Shown one piece after another: positions 1 to 6,602 of a stretch of 64,000 nucleotides of DNA. The position numbers and the translations under genes are program-made. The notes under the pieces are model-generated. The model did no database searches, was not told the origin of the DNA, and worked only from the letters and a program-made list of their open reading frames with translations. This DNA comes from G965267185 sp965267185 (GTDB lineage: Bacteria; Pseudomonadota; Alphaproteobacteria; UBA6615): contig OZ253937.1 in assembly GCA_965267185.1 (NCBI GenBank), forward strand, positions 2,604,001-2,668,000. The letters run 5' to 3'. Each line of letters starts with the position of its first letter. Within the stretch, counting starts at the first letter, position 1.

Positions 1-1
1 C

Positions 2-76
2 GCCGAAATCTTCGAGGAGCGTTTGGGCCTTTCGAAGGAAGCGCTCGCTGCGCTCAAAGGCGACGGCGTGATTTAA
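2..76 (+). CDS. C-terminal end of a CaiB/BaiF-type (family III) CoA-transferase, cut by window edge
   Basis: The window opens inside a reading frame that ends at TAA 74-76. The visible peptide reads EERLGLSKEALAALKGDGVI, which resembles the usual C-terminal tail of family III CoA-transferases, where a short helix (LGLS..E...L...GVI) closes the protein. The catalytic part lies outside the window, so the substrate cannot be told. A CitE-like lyase starts 28 bp downstream on the same strand. CoA-transferase plus CitE-like lyase is a common pair for activating a dicarboxylic acid and cleaving its acyl-CoA. The family call rests on about 24 residues and on this context. Confidence 0.55.
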   Translation, partial: AEIFEERLGLSKEALAALKGDGVI

Positions 77-104
77 GCACAACCTAGCTAAGCAAGAGAA
101 CCAA

Positions 105-956
105 ATGACCTATCCGTTGATCACTCTATATGTCCCTGGCACGCGGCCCGAACTGATTGAGAAAGCCGCCCGGTGCGAGCCCGACGCGGTGATCATCGAC
201 CTGGAAGACACGGTGCCGACCGACCGCAAAAACCAGGTGCGCCAGGACATCGCCGACATTCTCCCCAGCGTCGGTCTGCCGGCTCTGATCCGGGTGAACA
301 ACGAGCCCGACTTTCTCGAAGCCGACCTTAGGGCCATGACGAACGAGCATGTCTACGGGCTCTTTCTGCCAAAGGCCGAAGATCCGGACCAAATCCGGCA
401 AATCGACCGCATCATGGGCGAGGCCGAGCGGGAAAACGGGCTCATGGCGGGCTCCATCAAACTCCTCCCGATGATGGAAACGGCCCTTGGGGTGATCCGC
501 TGCTTCGAGCTGGCGAGCGCCGCCGACCGGGTCGAGAGTGTTTCGTTCGGCAGCGCCGAAGACGGCGACTTGCAGGGCGATCTTCATTGCGCCTGGTCAA
601 TCGAAGGTACCGAATTGCTTTATGCCCGCTCGAAGGTGTTGCTCGACGCGCGCGCCGCGCAGCTGCCTTATGTGTTGGACGGCGCCTTCAGCGACATCAA
701 GAACGACGATGCCCTGCGGGCCGACTGCGAGCTTTCCAAGCGGCTCGGCTACGATGGCCGCACCCTCATCCACCCTCAGCAGGTATCGGTGGCCCGCGAG
801 GCCTACGCCGCCAGCGCCGAGGAGCTGGACTACTACCGGCGCCTCATTGAGGCGTTCGAGGCCGCCGAGGCGGCGGGATCGGCGTCGATCTCGCTCGATG
901 GAAAACTGGTAGACTACGCCATGTATAAGAAAGCGCTATCCTTCGTTGGCGCGTAA
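105..956 (+). CDS. HpcH/HpaI aldolase / citrate lyase beta subunit (CitE)-like acyl-CoA lyase
   Basis: A 283-residue TIM-barrel lyase of the CitE / malyl-CoA lyase group, which cleaves or condenses 3-hydroxy-acyl-CoA or related dicarboxylic CoA esters in the cytoplasm. Family marks are LYVPGTRPELIEKAA at the N-terminus, DAVIIDLEDTVP (acid residues near the metal/CoA site), LIRVNN (substrate arginine), LLPMMETALGV (metal-binding Glu) and GRTLIHPQQV near the C-terminus. The length fits the family. It follows the CoA-transferase tail by 28 bp and is probably cotranscribed with it. The exact substrate (malyl-, citramalyl- or another acyl-CoA) cannot be read from the sequence. Confidence 0.85.
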   Translation: MTYPLITLYVPGTRPELIEKAARCEPDAVIIDLEDTVPTDRKNQVRQDIADILPSVGLPALIRVNNEPDFLEADLRAMTNEHVYGLFLPKAEDPDQIRQIDRIMGEAERENGLMAGSIKLLPMMETALGVIRCFELASAADRVESVSFGSAEDGDLQGDLHCAWSIEGTELLYARSKVLLDARAAQLPYVLDGAFSDIKNDDALRADCELSKRLGYDGRTLIHPQQVSVAREAYAASAEELDYYRRLIEAFEAAEAAGSASISLDGKLVDYAMYKKALSFVGA

Positions 957-998
957 AACGAGCTGCAACTTATTGCCGCCAACCCGGAGCACGACATC

Positions 999-2225
999 AT
1001 GTCCGCCGCAGAATCTATCGACAGCTCCGGCTATCCCCTGGCCTTTAAGATGCGCCAAGGCACGGCCCGCTCGCCATTGCTGACATCAGAAGTTGCGCGC
1101 GACGTATTTGTTGCTGAGGCCCGATCCCTAGCCCGCTATCAAAAAGAAGCGGTGGTCACCGAGGGGGCCGGCGGCAGCGCCTGGCGCATGACTACCGATG
1201 AAGGCAAGCATATCAGGGGAGACGATCTGGCACCGTTCCCGCTGGGCTTTTACAACGCCGGTCTGCATGCCGACTTGAACCGGCGTATCCTCATGATCGC
1301 CCGCGCACGAGGAATGGTGCCACCTCAAGTTGAAATCAAGCTACAGAACTTCTATTTCCTCGACGGATCGTTTGTGCGTGGCGACGGTGTCGGCGGCGCC
1401 AAACCGGCCAGGATCCACGTGGCGATCCGATCCGAAGCGCCACCCGACGCGGTTGCAGCTTTGGTCGACGACGCCGTGCAAGCGTCTCCCGCACTCGCCT
1501 CCATGCGCACGGCGGTAACCAATACGTTCGCGATCTACGTCAACGGACGGCGGCGCAAAGTGACAAGCCTCAAAAACTCGACCGCACCCGACGCCGACGA
1601 CCCCTACCGCACCTATTCAAGCCCGCCGTCACCGCTCGCGGGCGCCAACGACTTGCCCGACCTGATCTACAAGACCGGCGAGGTGCAAGAAGGCGAGATT
1701 GTCGATGTGAGCGATGGTGCGATCCGGCGCGTGGTGCGTACTGTTTCCGGTGCCAGCCGGTTGCTCGACCCTGCTGGTATTGTCGAGACCGATACCTGGC
1801 TCGAAGTTGCAGGATTGAGCCACTTCGCCTTTAAGACCGACGAGCGCGCAGACGGCGATCAAGGCCCCAGCGGGCTCGCGCTTATCGCCGCCGGTATCGT
1901 CTTTTGCTACATGACCCAGCTCACCCGGTATATCCAGAACCAGAAGTTCGATATCCACGGTGTGCGGCTCGTCCAATACACGCCGTTCTCGACTACGGGC
2001 AGCGCCGCCGACGGCACCTGGACCGGCGCGATCGAGCCCATCGACACCCACTTGTTCTTGAACGGCGGCGCAGACGATGCGACCCATGAACGCCTGATGA
2101 CCATTGCCGCCAACACCTGCTATCTGCACGCAACGCTGAAGGCCCAGCTTGATCCCATCGTGTCGGTCGAGCACAACGGCAAACCGCTCACACAACCGGT
2201 CGAGATGGCGGCCGCCGGCGAGTAG
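999..2225 (+). CDS. Fused double-OsmC-domain protein (first of two paralogues)
   Basis: A 408-residue protein that looks like two OsmC/Ohr folds in one chain. The N-terminal half (about 35-180) has the OsmC-like stretch APFPLGFYNAGLHADLNRRI but lacks its cysteine. The C-terminal half (about 225-400) has SGLALIAAGIVFCYMTQLTR with C303 and ANTCYLHATL with C374, matching the two peroxidatic/resolving cysteines of OsmC/Ohr peroxidases. OsmC proteins are normally ~140-residue homodimers with the active site at the interface, so this may be a covalent pseudo-dimer with one catalytic half. A paralogue of nearly the same architecture lies at 39423-40625. A thiol peroxidase or detoxification role is inferred. 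It lies 42 bp after the CitE-like gene and converges on the LysE gene with a 6-bp gap. Confidence 0.7.
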   Translation: MSAAESIDSSGYPLAFKMRQGTARSPLLTSEVARDVFVAEARSLARYQKEAVVTEGAGGSAWRMTTDEGKHIRGDDLAPFPLGFYNAGLHADLNRRILMIARARGMVPPQVEIKLQNFYFLDGSFVRGDGVGGAKPARIHVAIRSEAPPDAVAALVDDAVQASPALASMRTAVTNTFAIYVNGRRRKVTSLKNSTAPDADDPYRTYSSPPSPLAGANDLPDLIYKTGEVQEGEIVDVSDGAIRRVVRTVSGASRLLDPAGIVETDTWLEVAGLSHFAFKTDERADGDQGPSGLALIAAGIVFCYMTQLTRYIQNQKFDIHGVRLVQYTPFSTTGSAADGTWTGAIEPIDTHLFLNGGADDATHERLMTIAANTCYLHATLKAQLDPIVSVEHNGKPLTQPVEMAAAGE

Positions 2226-2231
2226 CCCGAC

Positions 2232-2858
2232 TCAGTTGGCGCGCCGTGTCACGGCGACCAGAAGCCCGGCACCGATCAGAAAACTTCCGCCGACCCGATT
2301 CAGCCACCGCAGCGTCGATGGCTGCTGGAAATGGCCACGAACCTGCTCCATGAGCAGCGCCCATATCGCCACATTCGCGGCGGCCAAACTCAGGAAGGTC
2401 GCTTCGAGGATAACGAACTGCGTCAGCAACGGCGCCGCCGGATCGATGAATTGCGGCACGAAGGCGATAAAAAAAACGATACCTTTGGGATTTAGAGCCG
2501 TCACGAAATAGGCGTTCCAGAACATGTTGCGCCCGCGCTTGGCGGACGCGCGACCGCCCATTGATTCCACTGTCGGGTTCGCCCGCCACAACTGCACCCC
2601 GAGCCAAATCAGGTAAGCCGCACCCACCAGTTTGAGCGCGGTAAACAGAGCGGCAGACGCCGCGAGGATCGCGCCAGCACCAAGCAGCGAGATCGTCATC
2701 GCCGTGAAATCGCCGAGCGTGACCCCCGGCACCGTCGCCCAAGCGCTGGAACGGCCGCGAGCAAGCGCGTAGCTGACGACAACCATGACGGTCGGGCCCG
2801 GGATAGCCAACAAGGCGCCGCTTGCCGCGACGAAAGCAATCCAAAATTCCAACGACAT
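2232..2858 (-). CDS. LysE/RhtB-family amino-acid exporter
   Basis: A 208-residue inner-membrane protein with about six hydrophobic segments and the LysE-family opening AFVAASGALLAIPGPTVMVVVSYAL, including the conserved GPT in the first loop. The segment GVTLGDFTAMTISLLGAGAI is also typical. Such proteins export amino acids or related small molecules with the proton gradient. The ATG at 2858 is preceded by AGAGGAA, a good ribosome-binding site. The gene is convergent with the double-OsmC gene, leaving 6 bp between stops. The substrate is unknown. Confidence 0.85.
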   Translation of the reverse strand: MSLEFWIAFVAASGALLAIPGPTVMVVVSYALARGRSSAWATVPGVTLGDFTAMTISLLGAGAILAASAALFTALKLVGAAYLIWLGVQLWRANPTVESMGGRASAKRGRNMFWNAYFVTALNPKGIVFFIAFVPQFIDPAAPLLTQFVILEATFLSLAAANVAIWALLMEQVRGHFQQPSTLRWLNRVGGSFLIGAGLLVAVTRRAN

Positions 2859-2939
2859 GGAGTTCCTCTAGGTCCAGCGGATGGGCCGCTCAGTAAATGC
2901 AGGCCCGATCAGTCTTGGCAAGTGTGCTGTTTGCACCTG

Positions 2940-3527
2940 CTACTCGCCGCTATGGTCACCCCAAGGATAGAGTTTAGGCACCCCATAGTTCAGCGCCGAC
3001 GCCACCAAAATGGCGAGGCCCGTCCCGATTAGAAACGTGAGCCAAGTATCCGGGCGCAGCGCGCCGAGCGCGATAATAACGGTCAGTATTGGGATATCGA
3101 GAAAATGGGTGAACGACGCCAATTGTTCGCCCCGCGCCTTTCGAAGTTCCGGGGTCCATTGGTGGCCCCGTAGCGCCTGTTTGGTCAACCGACGCAGCCG
3201 CATGAAATAGAGACGCGTAACCGTATTGCCCTCGATAAACTCGAAGGCAAACAACGCAACCATTCCCCCGAGCCACGGCGTCTGCAGAAACGCCCACCCG
3301 CCGTGAAACTCGATGATCAGCCACGTGCCGCTCGCCAACAGGAGAAGGGCTCCCGGCACCACCAAACCGTCGTAAAACAGAGCGATCAGGAAGACCAGCT
3401 GCCCAAATAGAGTGAGTTCATCCGTCTGTCGCGACCGCATGTCGCAAACAAAAACGCCAATCAACCCGGCGCTCATGAGTGCGAGGCCGATGAAATGGGC
3501 GAACCGAAGGAGCAGAAACTCATCCAT
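2940..3527 (-). CDS. DUF2269-like integral membrane protein
   Basis: About 195 residues with four to five hydrophobic helices (FAHFIGLALMSAGLIGVFV, VVPGALLLLASGTWLIIEF, LDIPILTVIIALGAL, LIGTGLAILVASAL). This resembles the DUF2269 / predicted integral membrane protein group, which has no known function. I choose ATG 3527, which overlaps the upstream stop as ATGGATGA (8 nt), over an in-frame TTG at 3542. The overlap and the lack of a separate ribosome-binding site suggest translational coupling to the upstream membrane gene. It is the last gene of the three-gene MarR operon. Confidence 0.65.
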   Translation of the reverse strand: MDEFLLLRFAHFIGLALMSAGLIGVFVCDMRSRQTDELTLFGQLVFLIALFYDGLVVPGALLLLASGTWLIIEFHGGWAFLQTPWLGGMVALFAFEFIEGNTVTRLYFMRLRRLTKQALRGHQWTPELRKARGEQLASFTHFLDIPILTVIIALGALRPDTWLTFLIGTGLAILVASALNYGVPKLYPWGDHSGE

Positions 3528-4029
3528 GTTGACGGCCGACAACCTCGCCTTGGCTTGCGGCCTGACCGAAACGTGGTTTCACCACGGCCAGAGCGACGAC
3601 GATGAATATGGAAAGCAGATTGACCACACCGCCAACGCTCTCCCGGGAACGAAGATCGGCGAATTTCTCATCGAGTACGCCGCTCGCCACCGCGGCGTTC
3701 GCTAGAGCGGCCATTTCGGTGGCAATCGGGGTCAAGAAAAAGACCCCGTTCAAGGCGATCAAAACAATGAACGCCAGCTTTAGCTGCAACCATCGGCACT
3801 TGAACAAGCTTCTGCGGGTTATTCCCAAGAGGAGACCGCTCAAGATAGTTGCAGCCAACGCAAACAGGGTCAGATTGGCGGTCAGGACCTGCTTGGCGTG
3901 GTGATGCGCCGCAAATGTCTGGAGATCGCTGGCAGCTTCGGCCAACGCGCCGATCACGATATGCGATGGGATGCTACCGATGAAAACGCACAGTGCGATG
4001 ATGTGGAGATATTTCAGCGCTTTAAACAT
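3520..4029 (-). CDS. DUF2269-like integral membrane protein, middle gene of the MarR operon
   Basis: About 169 residues starting MFKALKYLHIIALCVFIGS. ATG 4029 has GGAGGA in good position, so it is preferred to an upstream in-frame start at 4074. Four hydrophobic helices are visible, with the opening K.LH...L..FIG and an internal HHHAK stretch typical of DUF2269-like membrane proteins. The start overlaps the marR stop by 8 nt and the end overlaps the next membrane gene by 8 nt, so the three genes are one transcription and translation unit. A role in export of, or response to, the ligand sensed by the MarR protein is inferred from position only. Confidence 0.7.
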   Translation of the reverse strand: MFKALKYLHIIALCVFIGSIPSHIVIGALAEAASDLQTFAAHHHAKQVLTANLTLFALAATILSGLLLGITRRSLFKCRWLQLKLAFIVLIALNGVFFLTPIATEMAALANAAVASGVLDEKFADLRSRESVGGVVNLLSIFIVVALAVVKPRFGQAASQGEVVGRQHG

Positions 4030-4513
4030 CTTGGTCCTCCGAAACCGGTCGCGGCTCAGCGAGGCCCCTCGCAAGCGCCGCTCTTAAAGCGCTGGCGACT
4101 TGGACGGCTATTTCGAGGTCGGCCGTGGCGATGCTCTCGCTGACAGCATTCGCCCACTGCTTTTGCCGGTCGCTCACACGGTCCAAACGGCGGCGCCCTT
4201 CTCCGGTAAGTTGCACTAATTTCGCGCGCTTATGGTCGGGATTGGGACGGAGCTCGACGATGTCCTCGTCCAACAAGACATTGACGGTCCGCTGAGCCCC
4301 CTGTCGCGTCAGACCCATTTCGCGGGCGATCTGCGGCACCGTGCGGGCCCCATCAGTGAGCGCTCCCATAATCTGCCAACGTGCGCTGGTGAGGCCGATA
4401 TCAGCGCCCAGCCGATCGCCTTCCGCCAGCAGCAGGCCGTTCAGCCGGAAAATATCGAGGACGAATTGGGTGAAAGCCTCGCCGTTGGGTGTATGGGTAA
4501 TGGTAGATGTCAT
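4022..4513 (-). CDS. MarR-family transcriptional regulator
   Basis: A 163-residue winged-helix repressor. Helices ...LTSARWQIMGALTDG, RTVPQIAREMGLTRQGAQRTVNVLLDEDIVEL (recognition helix) and the wing NPDHKRAKLVQLTGEG give the complete MarR domain at about residues 35-115. The start ATG 4513 lies inside a 40-bp perfect palindrome, and a -35-like TTGACA lies just upstream, so autorepression is very likely. There is no purine-rich ribosome-binding site before the ATG, and the predicted transcription start falls at or near it, which suggests a leaderless or nearly leaderless mRNA. It is the first gene of the operon with the two membrane proteins. Confidence 0.88.
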   Translation of the reverse strand: MTSTITHTPNGEAFTQFVLDIFRLNGLLLAEGDRLGADIGLTSARWQIMGALTDGARTVPQIAREMGLTRQGAQRTVNVLLDEDIVELRPNPDHKRAKLVQLTGEGRRRLDRVSDRQKQWANAVSESIATADLEIAVQVASALRAALARGLAEPRPVSEDQDV

Positions 4514-4543
4514 AATGACAATATATTGTCATTATGACATCTA
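4504..4543. promoter_or_regulatory. 40-bp perfect palindrome, likely MarR operator
   Basis: The two 20-bp halves are exact reverse complements, from TAGATGTCATAATGACAATA to its mirror. Inside are two smaller dyads, TGTCATAATGACA at 4509-4521 and TGTCATTATGACA at 4526-4538, so two repressor dimers could bind side by side. The marR start codon (4511-4513) is inside the palindrome. A further half-site TTGTCA follows at 4545-4550. Repeated TGTCA cores are consistent with the TTGACA/TGTCAA half-sites common for MarR proteins. Confidence 0.8.
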
Positions 4544-4551
4544 ATTGTCAA
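4523..4551 (-). promoter_or_regulatory. Candidate sigma-70-type promoter of the marR operon
   Basis: Read on the minus strand, a perfect -35 TTGACA (4546-4551) is followed after 17 bp by CAATAT (4523-4528) as a weak -10. Transcription would begin close to the marR ATG at 4513. The -10 lies wholly within the 40-bp palindrome, so repressor binding would block polymerase. The -35 match and spacing are seen directly; the -10 is poor (3 of 6), so the exact start is uncertain. Confidence 0.5.
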
Positions 4552-4670
4552 TACATAACAGTGTTAGCATCGAATTTCGGCCAGGCATCCAGCCGAACCA
4601 CGCCATAATACCTATCACATTCGTGCGAGAGAAAATCTGGGCGACACCGGCCTCAAGACAACTGTAAAAG

Positions 4671-4687
4671 TGTCGGAAACCCTTACA
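4671..4687 (+). promoter_or_regulatory. Distal copy of a TGTCGGAA-N4-TTACA site
   Basis: TGTCGGAAACCCTTACA matches the proximal copy at 4783-4799 at TGTCGGAA and TTACA, differing only in the central bases. It lies about 210 bp upstream of the predicted sigma-54 start point, a normal distance for an enhancer-binding protein site. To my recollection, similar TGTCGGAA/TTTACA elements occur before PEP-CTERM genes under PrsK/PrsR-RpoN control; no database was available to confirm this. Confidence 0.55.
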
Positions 4688-4782
4688 CACGCGGTAATTC
4701 CGGCAATTCGTCGCCTTATTCAAGCAATCTGCGGTATCCCGCCCAACACCTCGTCATGAAGTGGCAATAACGAGGCCTAAGG

Positions 4783-4799
4783 TGTCGGAATTCTTTACA
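4783..4799 (+). promoter_or_regulatory. Proximal copy of the TGTCGGAA-N4-TTACA site
   Basis: TGTCGGAATTCTTTACA repeats the distal site, 112 bp downstream of it, in the same orientation. Its centre is about 98 bp upstream of the predicted sigma-54 transcription start. Two identically oriented copies at about -100 and -210 suggest an upstream activating region for an NtrC-type activator. The activator gene is not in this window. Confidence 0.6.
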
Positions 4800-4862
4800 G
4801 TCCATACTCGAATTTTAGGCCGTCGAACCCACAACTATATGAATTCACACTATTTTTTAACT

Positions 4863-4878
4863 TGGCCCAGATATTGCT
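4863..4878 (+). promoter_or_regulatory. Sigma-54 (-24/-12) promoter for the PEP-CTERM gene
   Basis: TGGCCCAGATATTGCT matches the RpoN consensus TGGCAC-N5-TTGCT: GG at 4864-4865 and GC at 4876-4877 are separated by exactly 10 bp. Transcription would start near 4889, about 53 bp before the ATG. Together with the two upstream repeats this forms a coherent sigma-54 promoter architecture. Confidence 0.65.
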
Positions 4879-4891
4879 GTAGATACAGGTA

Positions 4892-4906
4892 GCGCAACGC
4901 TTGCGC
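4892..4906. promoter_or_regulatory. GCGCAA-N3-TTGCGC dyad near the predicted transcription start
   Basis: A perfect 6-bp inverted repeat with a 3-nt spacer, immediately downstream of the sigma-54 element and in the predicted 5' leader. It could be a small operator or a leader hairpin. No direct evidence tells which. Confidence 0.35.
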
Positions 4907-4941
4907 AGGTAGAGACGTTAGGTCCAAGGAGTACGATCAGG

Positions 4942-5799
4942 ATGAGCAGTTGGCGCAATTGGCTCTGGGTTTTGATGCTTGCGGGCGGGGGAATGCTCGC
5001 GGCGGCGCCAGCGAATGCGATCACCATTGATTTTGAGTTTTTCGACACTGGGGGCGGGCCTACCGCCGTGACTCACGGCCAGATCATCGATAACGAGTAT
5101 TCAACGAGCCACGGCGTCAACTTCAGGATCGATAACGTTAACATTCCGGGCACCAACAACCCCGGCGTCGCATTCGAATCGGATGTGTTCCACTCCGAAG
5201 ACCCCGACCTACGCGGCCCCAACAGCGGCGGCGGCGGACCCAACTGGGATAGCGGCAATCTTCGTGGTGTGCATCTGGGAAATATCCTGATCATTCAGGA
5301 AGTCCCGGGCAGCGGCAATAACTCGAGCTGTAACGGCTCTGATTGTTCTAACCCCGATGACGAAGGGCGCCGCCCGGCGGGTAGCATATTTATCAGCTTC
5401 GACACGCCGATCGTCTCCTTCGGGTTCGACCTGGTCGACGTCGAAGGGCCCAGCGAATTCGGCAACGACGCCGGCTTCTTTGCTTCGTTCTTTGATGAAG
5501 ACGGTACTCAGATCGGGGACGACGTTGGGTTTGGTGACCTCGCGGCTGCAGATGGAAGCATCGATTTCGGCAACAACTCGGCGAACCGCATCAGCCCGAT
5601 CATTATCGCAAACTTGAGCGGTTTGGGTTCTGACAACAGGGCGAAGTTCGTAGAGATCAATTTCGGCGGCTCGGCCGGTATCGACAATATCCGCTTTACC
5701 GAAGTCCCCGAGCCCGGCACCTTGGCCCTCTTCGGCATCGGTCTCGCCGGTCTGGGTGTGCTGAACCGGCGCCGGCGCAAGAACGCTTCGGCCGTTTAA
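4942..5799 (+). CDS. Secreted PEP-CTERM sorting-signal protein
   Basis: A 285-residue exported protein. A signal peptide (MSSWRNWLWVLMLAGGGML, then AAAPANA as likely cleavage region) precedes an acidic Gly/Asn/Asp-rich body (about 30-255). The C-terminus has VPEPGTLALFGIGLAGLGVLNRRRRK split as the PEP motif, one transmembrane helix and an Arg cluster, the tripartite PEP-CTERM signal. Exosortase would cut it and place the body on the surface or in the extracellular matrix. No exosortase or EPS genes lie in the window, so they must be elsewhere. Expression is probably sigma-54 dependent (see promoter and repeats). AAGGAG lies 10 nt before the ATG. A factor-independent terminator follows at 5824-5849. 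Confidence 0.9.
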   Translation: MSSWRNWLWVLMLAGGGMLAAAPANAITIDFEFFDTGGGPTAVTHGQIIDNEYSTSHGVNFRIDNVNIPGTNNPGVAFESDVFHSEDPDLRGPNSGGGGPNWDSGNLRGVHLGNILIIQEVPGSGNNSSCNGSDCSNPDDEGRRPAGSIFISFDTPIVSFGFDLVDVEGPSEFGNDAGFFASFFDEDGTQIGDDVGFGDLAAADGSIDFGNNSANRISPIIIANLSGLGSDNRAKFVEINFGGSAGIDNIRFTEVPEPGTLALFGIGLAGLGVLNRRRRKNASAV

Positions 5800-5823
5800 A
5801 CCCTTATTTTCGTAAAGCATTGC

Positions 5824-5849
5824 ACGGCGGTTCCATTTGGAGCCGCCGT
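5824..5849 (+). terminator. Hairpin terminator after the PEP-CTERM gene
   Basis: An 11-bp stem (ACGGCGGTTCC paired with GGAGCCGCCGT, one G-U pair) with an ATTT loop is followed by TTCCATTTG. It lies 24 bp past the stop, where transcription of the single-gene unit should end. The U-tract is interrupted, so termination may be partial. Confidence 0.65.
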
Positions 5850-5926
5850 TTCCATTTGTGCCCTCGATAACAGGGCCACGATCCGCTATCTATAGCGCAG
5901 GTAGCTAAATCAACAGGGAGAGCCCT

Positions 5927-6595
5927 ATGTCACAACGACTTTCCGGCCTGCGCCACGAAGAAGCCACCGGAACCGCCAAGATGGTTTTCGAGGCGTCGGA
6001 CCGTTTTCTCGGCCGGACGTCGAACCTCATGCGAATCTTGGCGGCCCATAGCCCCTACATCGCACGCTGGTTCATCGGCTTCATCTCCGCCGTACGCCAG
6101 CCCGGCCTGGGCGCGACCACGGACGCGCGGCTGCGCGGGCTCGCCAATATCAAGACCTCGATGGCCAACGCCTGCGATTATTGCACGGCGCACACGTCGA
6201 TCTTCGGCCAGGGCCTGGGCGTAACCGACGAAGAGCTCGAGGCGATGCAAACCGACGCTTACAAGACCAGCCCGCTGTTCGACGAGCGCGAAAAGGCAGT
6301 CATCGCCTGGTCGGAGGCCATGACCAACAATACTGCCCAGCGCGACAAGGAAACCTGGGAGAACATGAAGCGCCATTTCACTGAGACCGAAATTGTCGAG
6401 ATCTCCATGGCGTGCGCCATGTTCAACATGATCAACCGGCTGAACGACTCCTTCTGGACCGACCTGGAAACCGAAGACTACAACCGCAAACAATGGAATG
6501 CGGTTGAGGGCCTATCGGTCGAGGAAAGCGAAGCCTACGCCGCGCGTTTCGCCGAGGTGGGCCAAAGCGAACGCCGCGCCGAAGCCGCGGAATAG
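5927..6595 (+). CDS. Carboxymuconolactone decarboxylase (CMD)/AhpD-like protein with CxxC
   Basis: A 222-residue member of the CMD/AhpD superfamily. The hallmark is the NACDYCTAHTSIFGQGLG helix with redox cysteines C83 and C86 and the following His, the arrangement of AhpD-type peroxidase or alkylhydroperoxidase cores. The C-terminal helices (ETEIVEISMACAMFNMINRLND) are also typical. It is the all-cysteine counterpart of the Sec-containing CMD at 14213-14836: its CDYC aligns with CSY-Sec there. It stands alone on the plus strand and converges on the FrnE-like selenoprotein gene with 7 bp between ends. The substrate is unknown; a thiol-dependent peroxide or disulfide role is inferred. Confidence 0.85.
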   Translation: MSQRLSGLRHEEATGTAKMVFEASDRFLGRTSNLMRILAAHSPYIARWFIGFISAVRQPGLGATTDARLRGLANIKTSMANACDYCTAHTSIFGQGLGVTDEELEAMQTDAYKTSPLFDEREKAVIAWSEAMTNNTAQRDKETWENMKRHFTETEIVEISMACAMFNMINRLNDSFWTDLETEDYNRKQWNAVEGLSVEESEAYAARFAEVGQSERRAEAAE

Positions 6596-6602
6596 CCGCG
6601 GC

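Larger units (their letters stand above)
4544..4941. other. 398-bp regulatory intergenic region between marR and the PEP-CTERM gene
   Basis: No convincing gene is present. A minus-strand frame at 4541-4723 has no family features and runs over the repeats. The stretch is richer in A+T than its flanks and holds, in order towards the PEP-CTERM gene, two 17-bp direct repeats, a sigma-54-type promoter and a small GC dyad, each listed separately. This is a long, structured promoter region for a single gene. Confidence 0.7.

Noticed and set aside
4541..4723. 60-residue minus-strand frame in the marR/PEP-CTERM intergenic region
   Set aside because: No ribosome-binding site, overlaps the operator and the distal repeat, no recognisable sequence.
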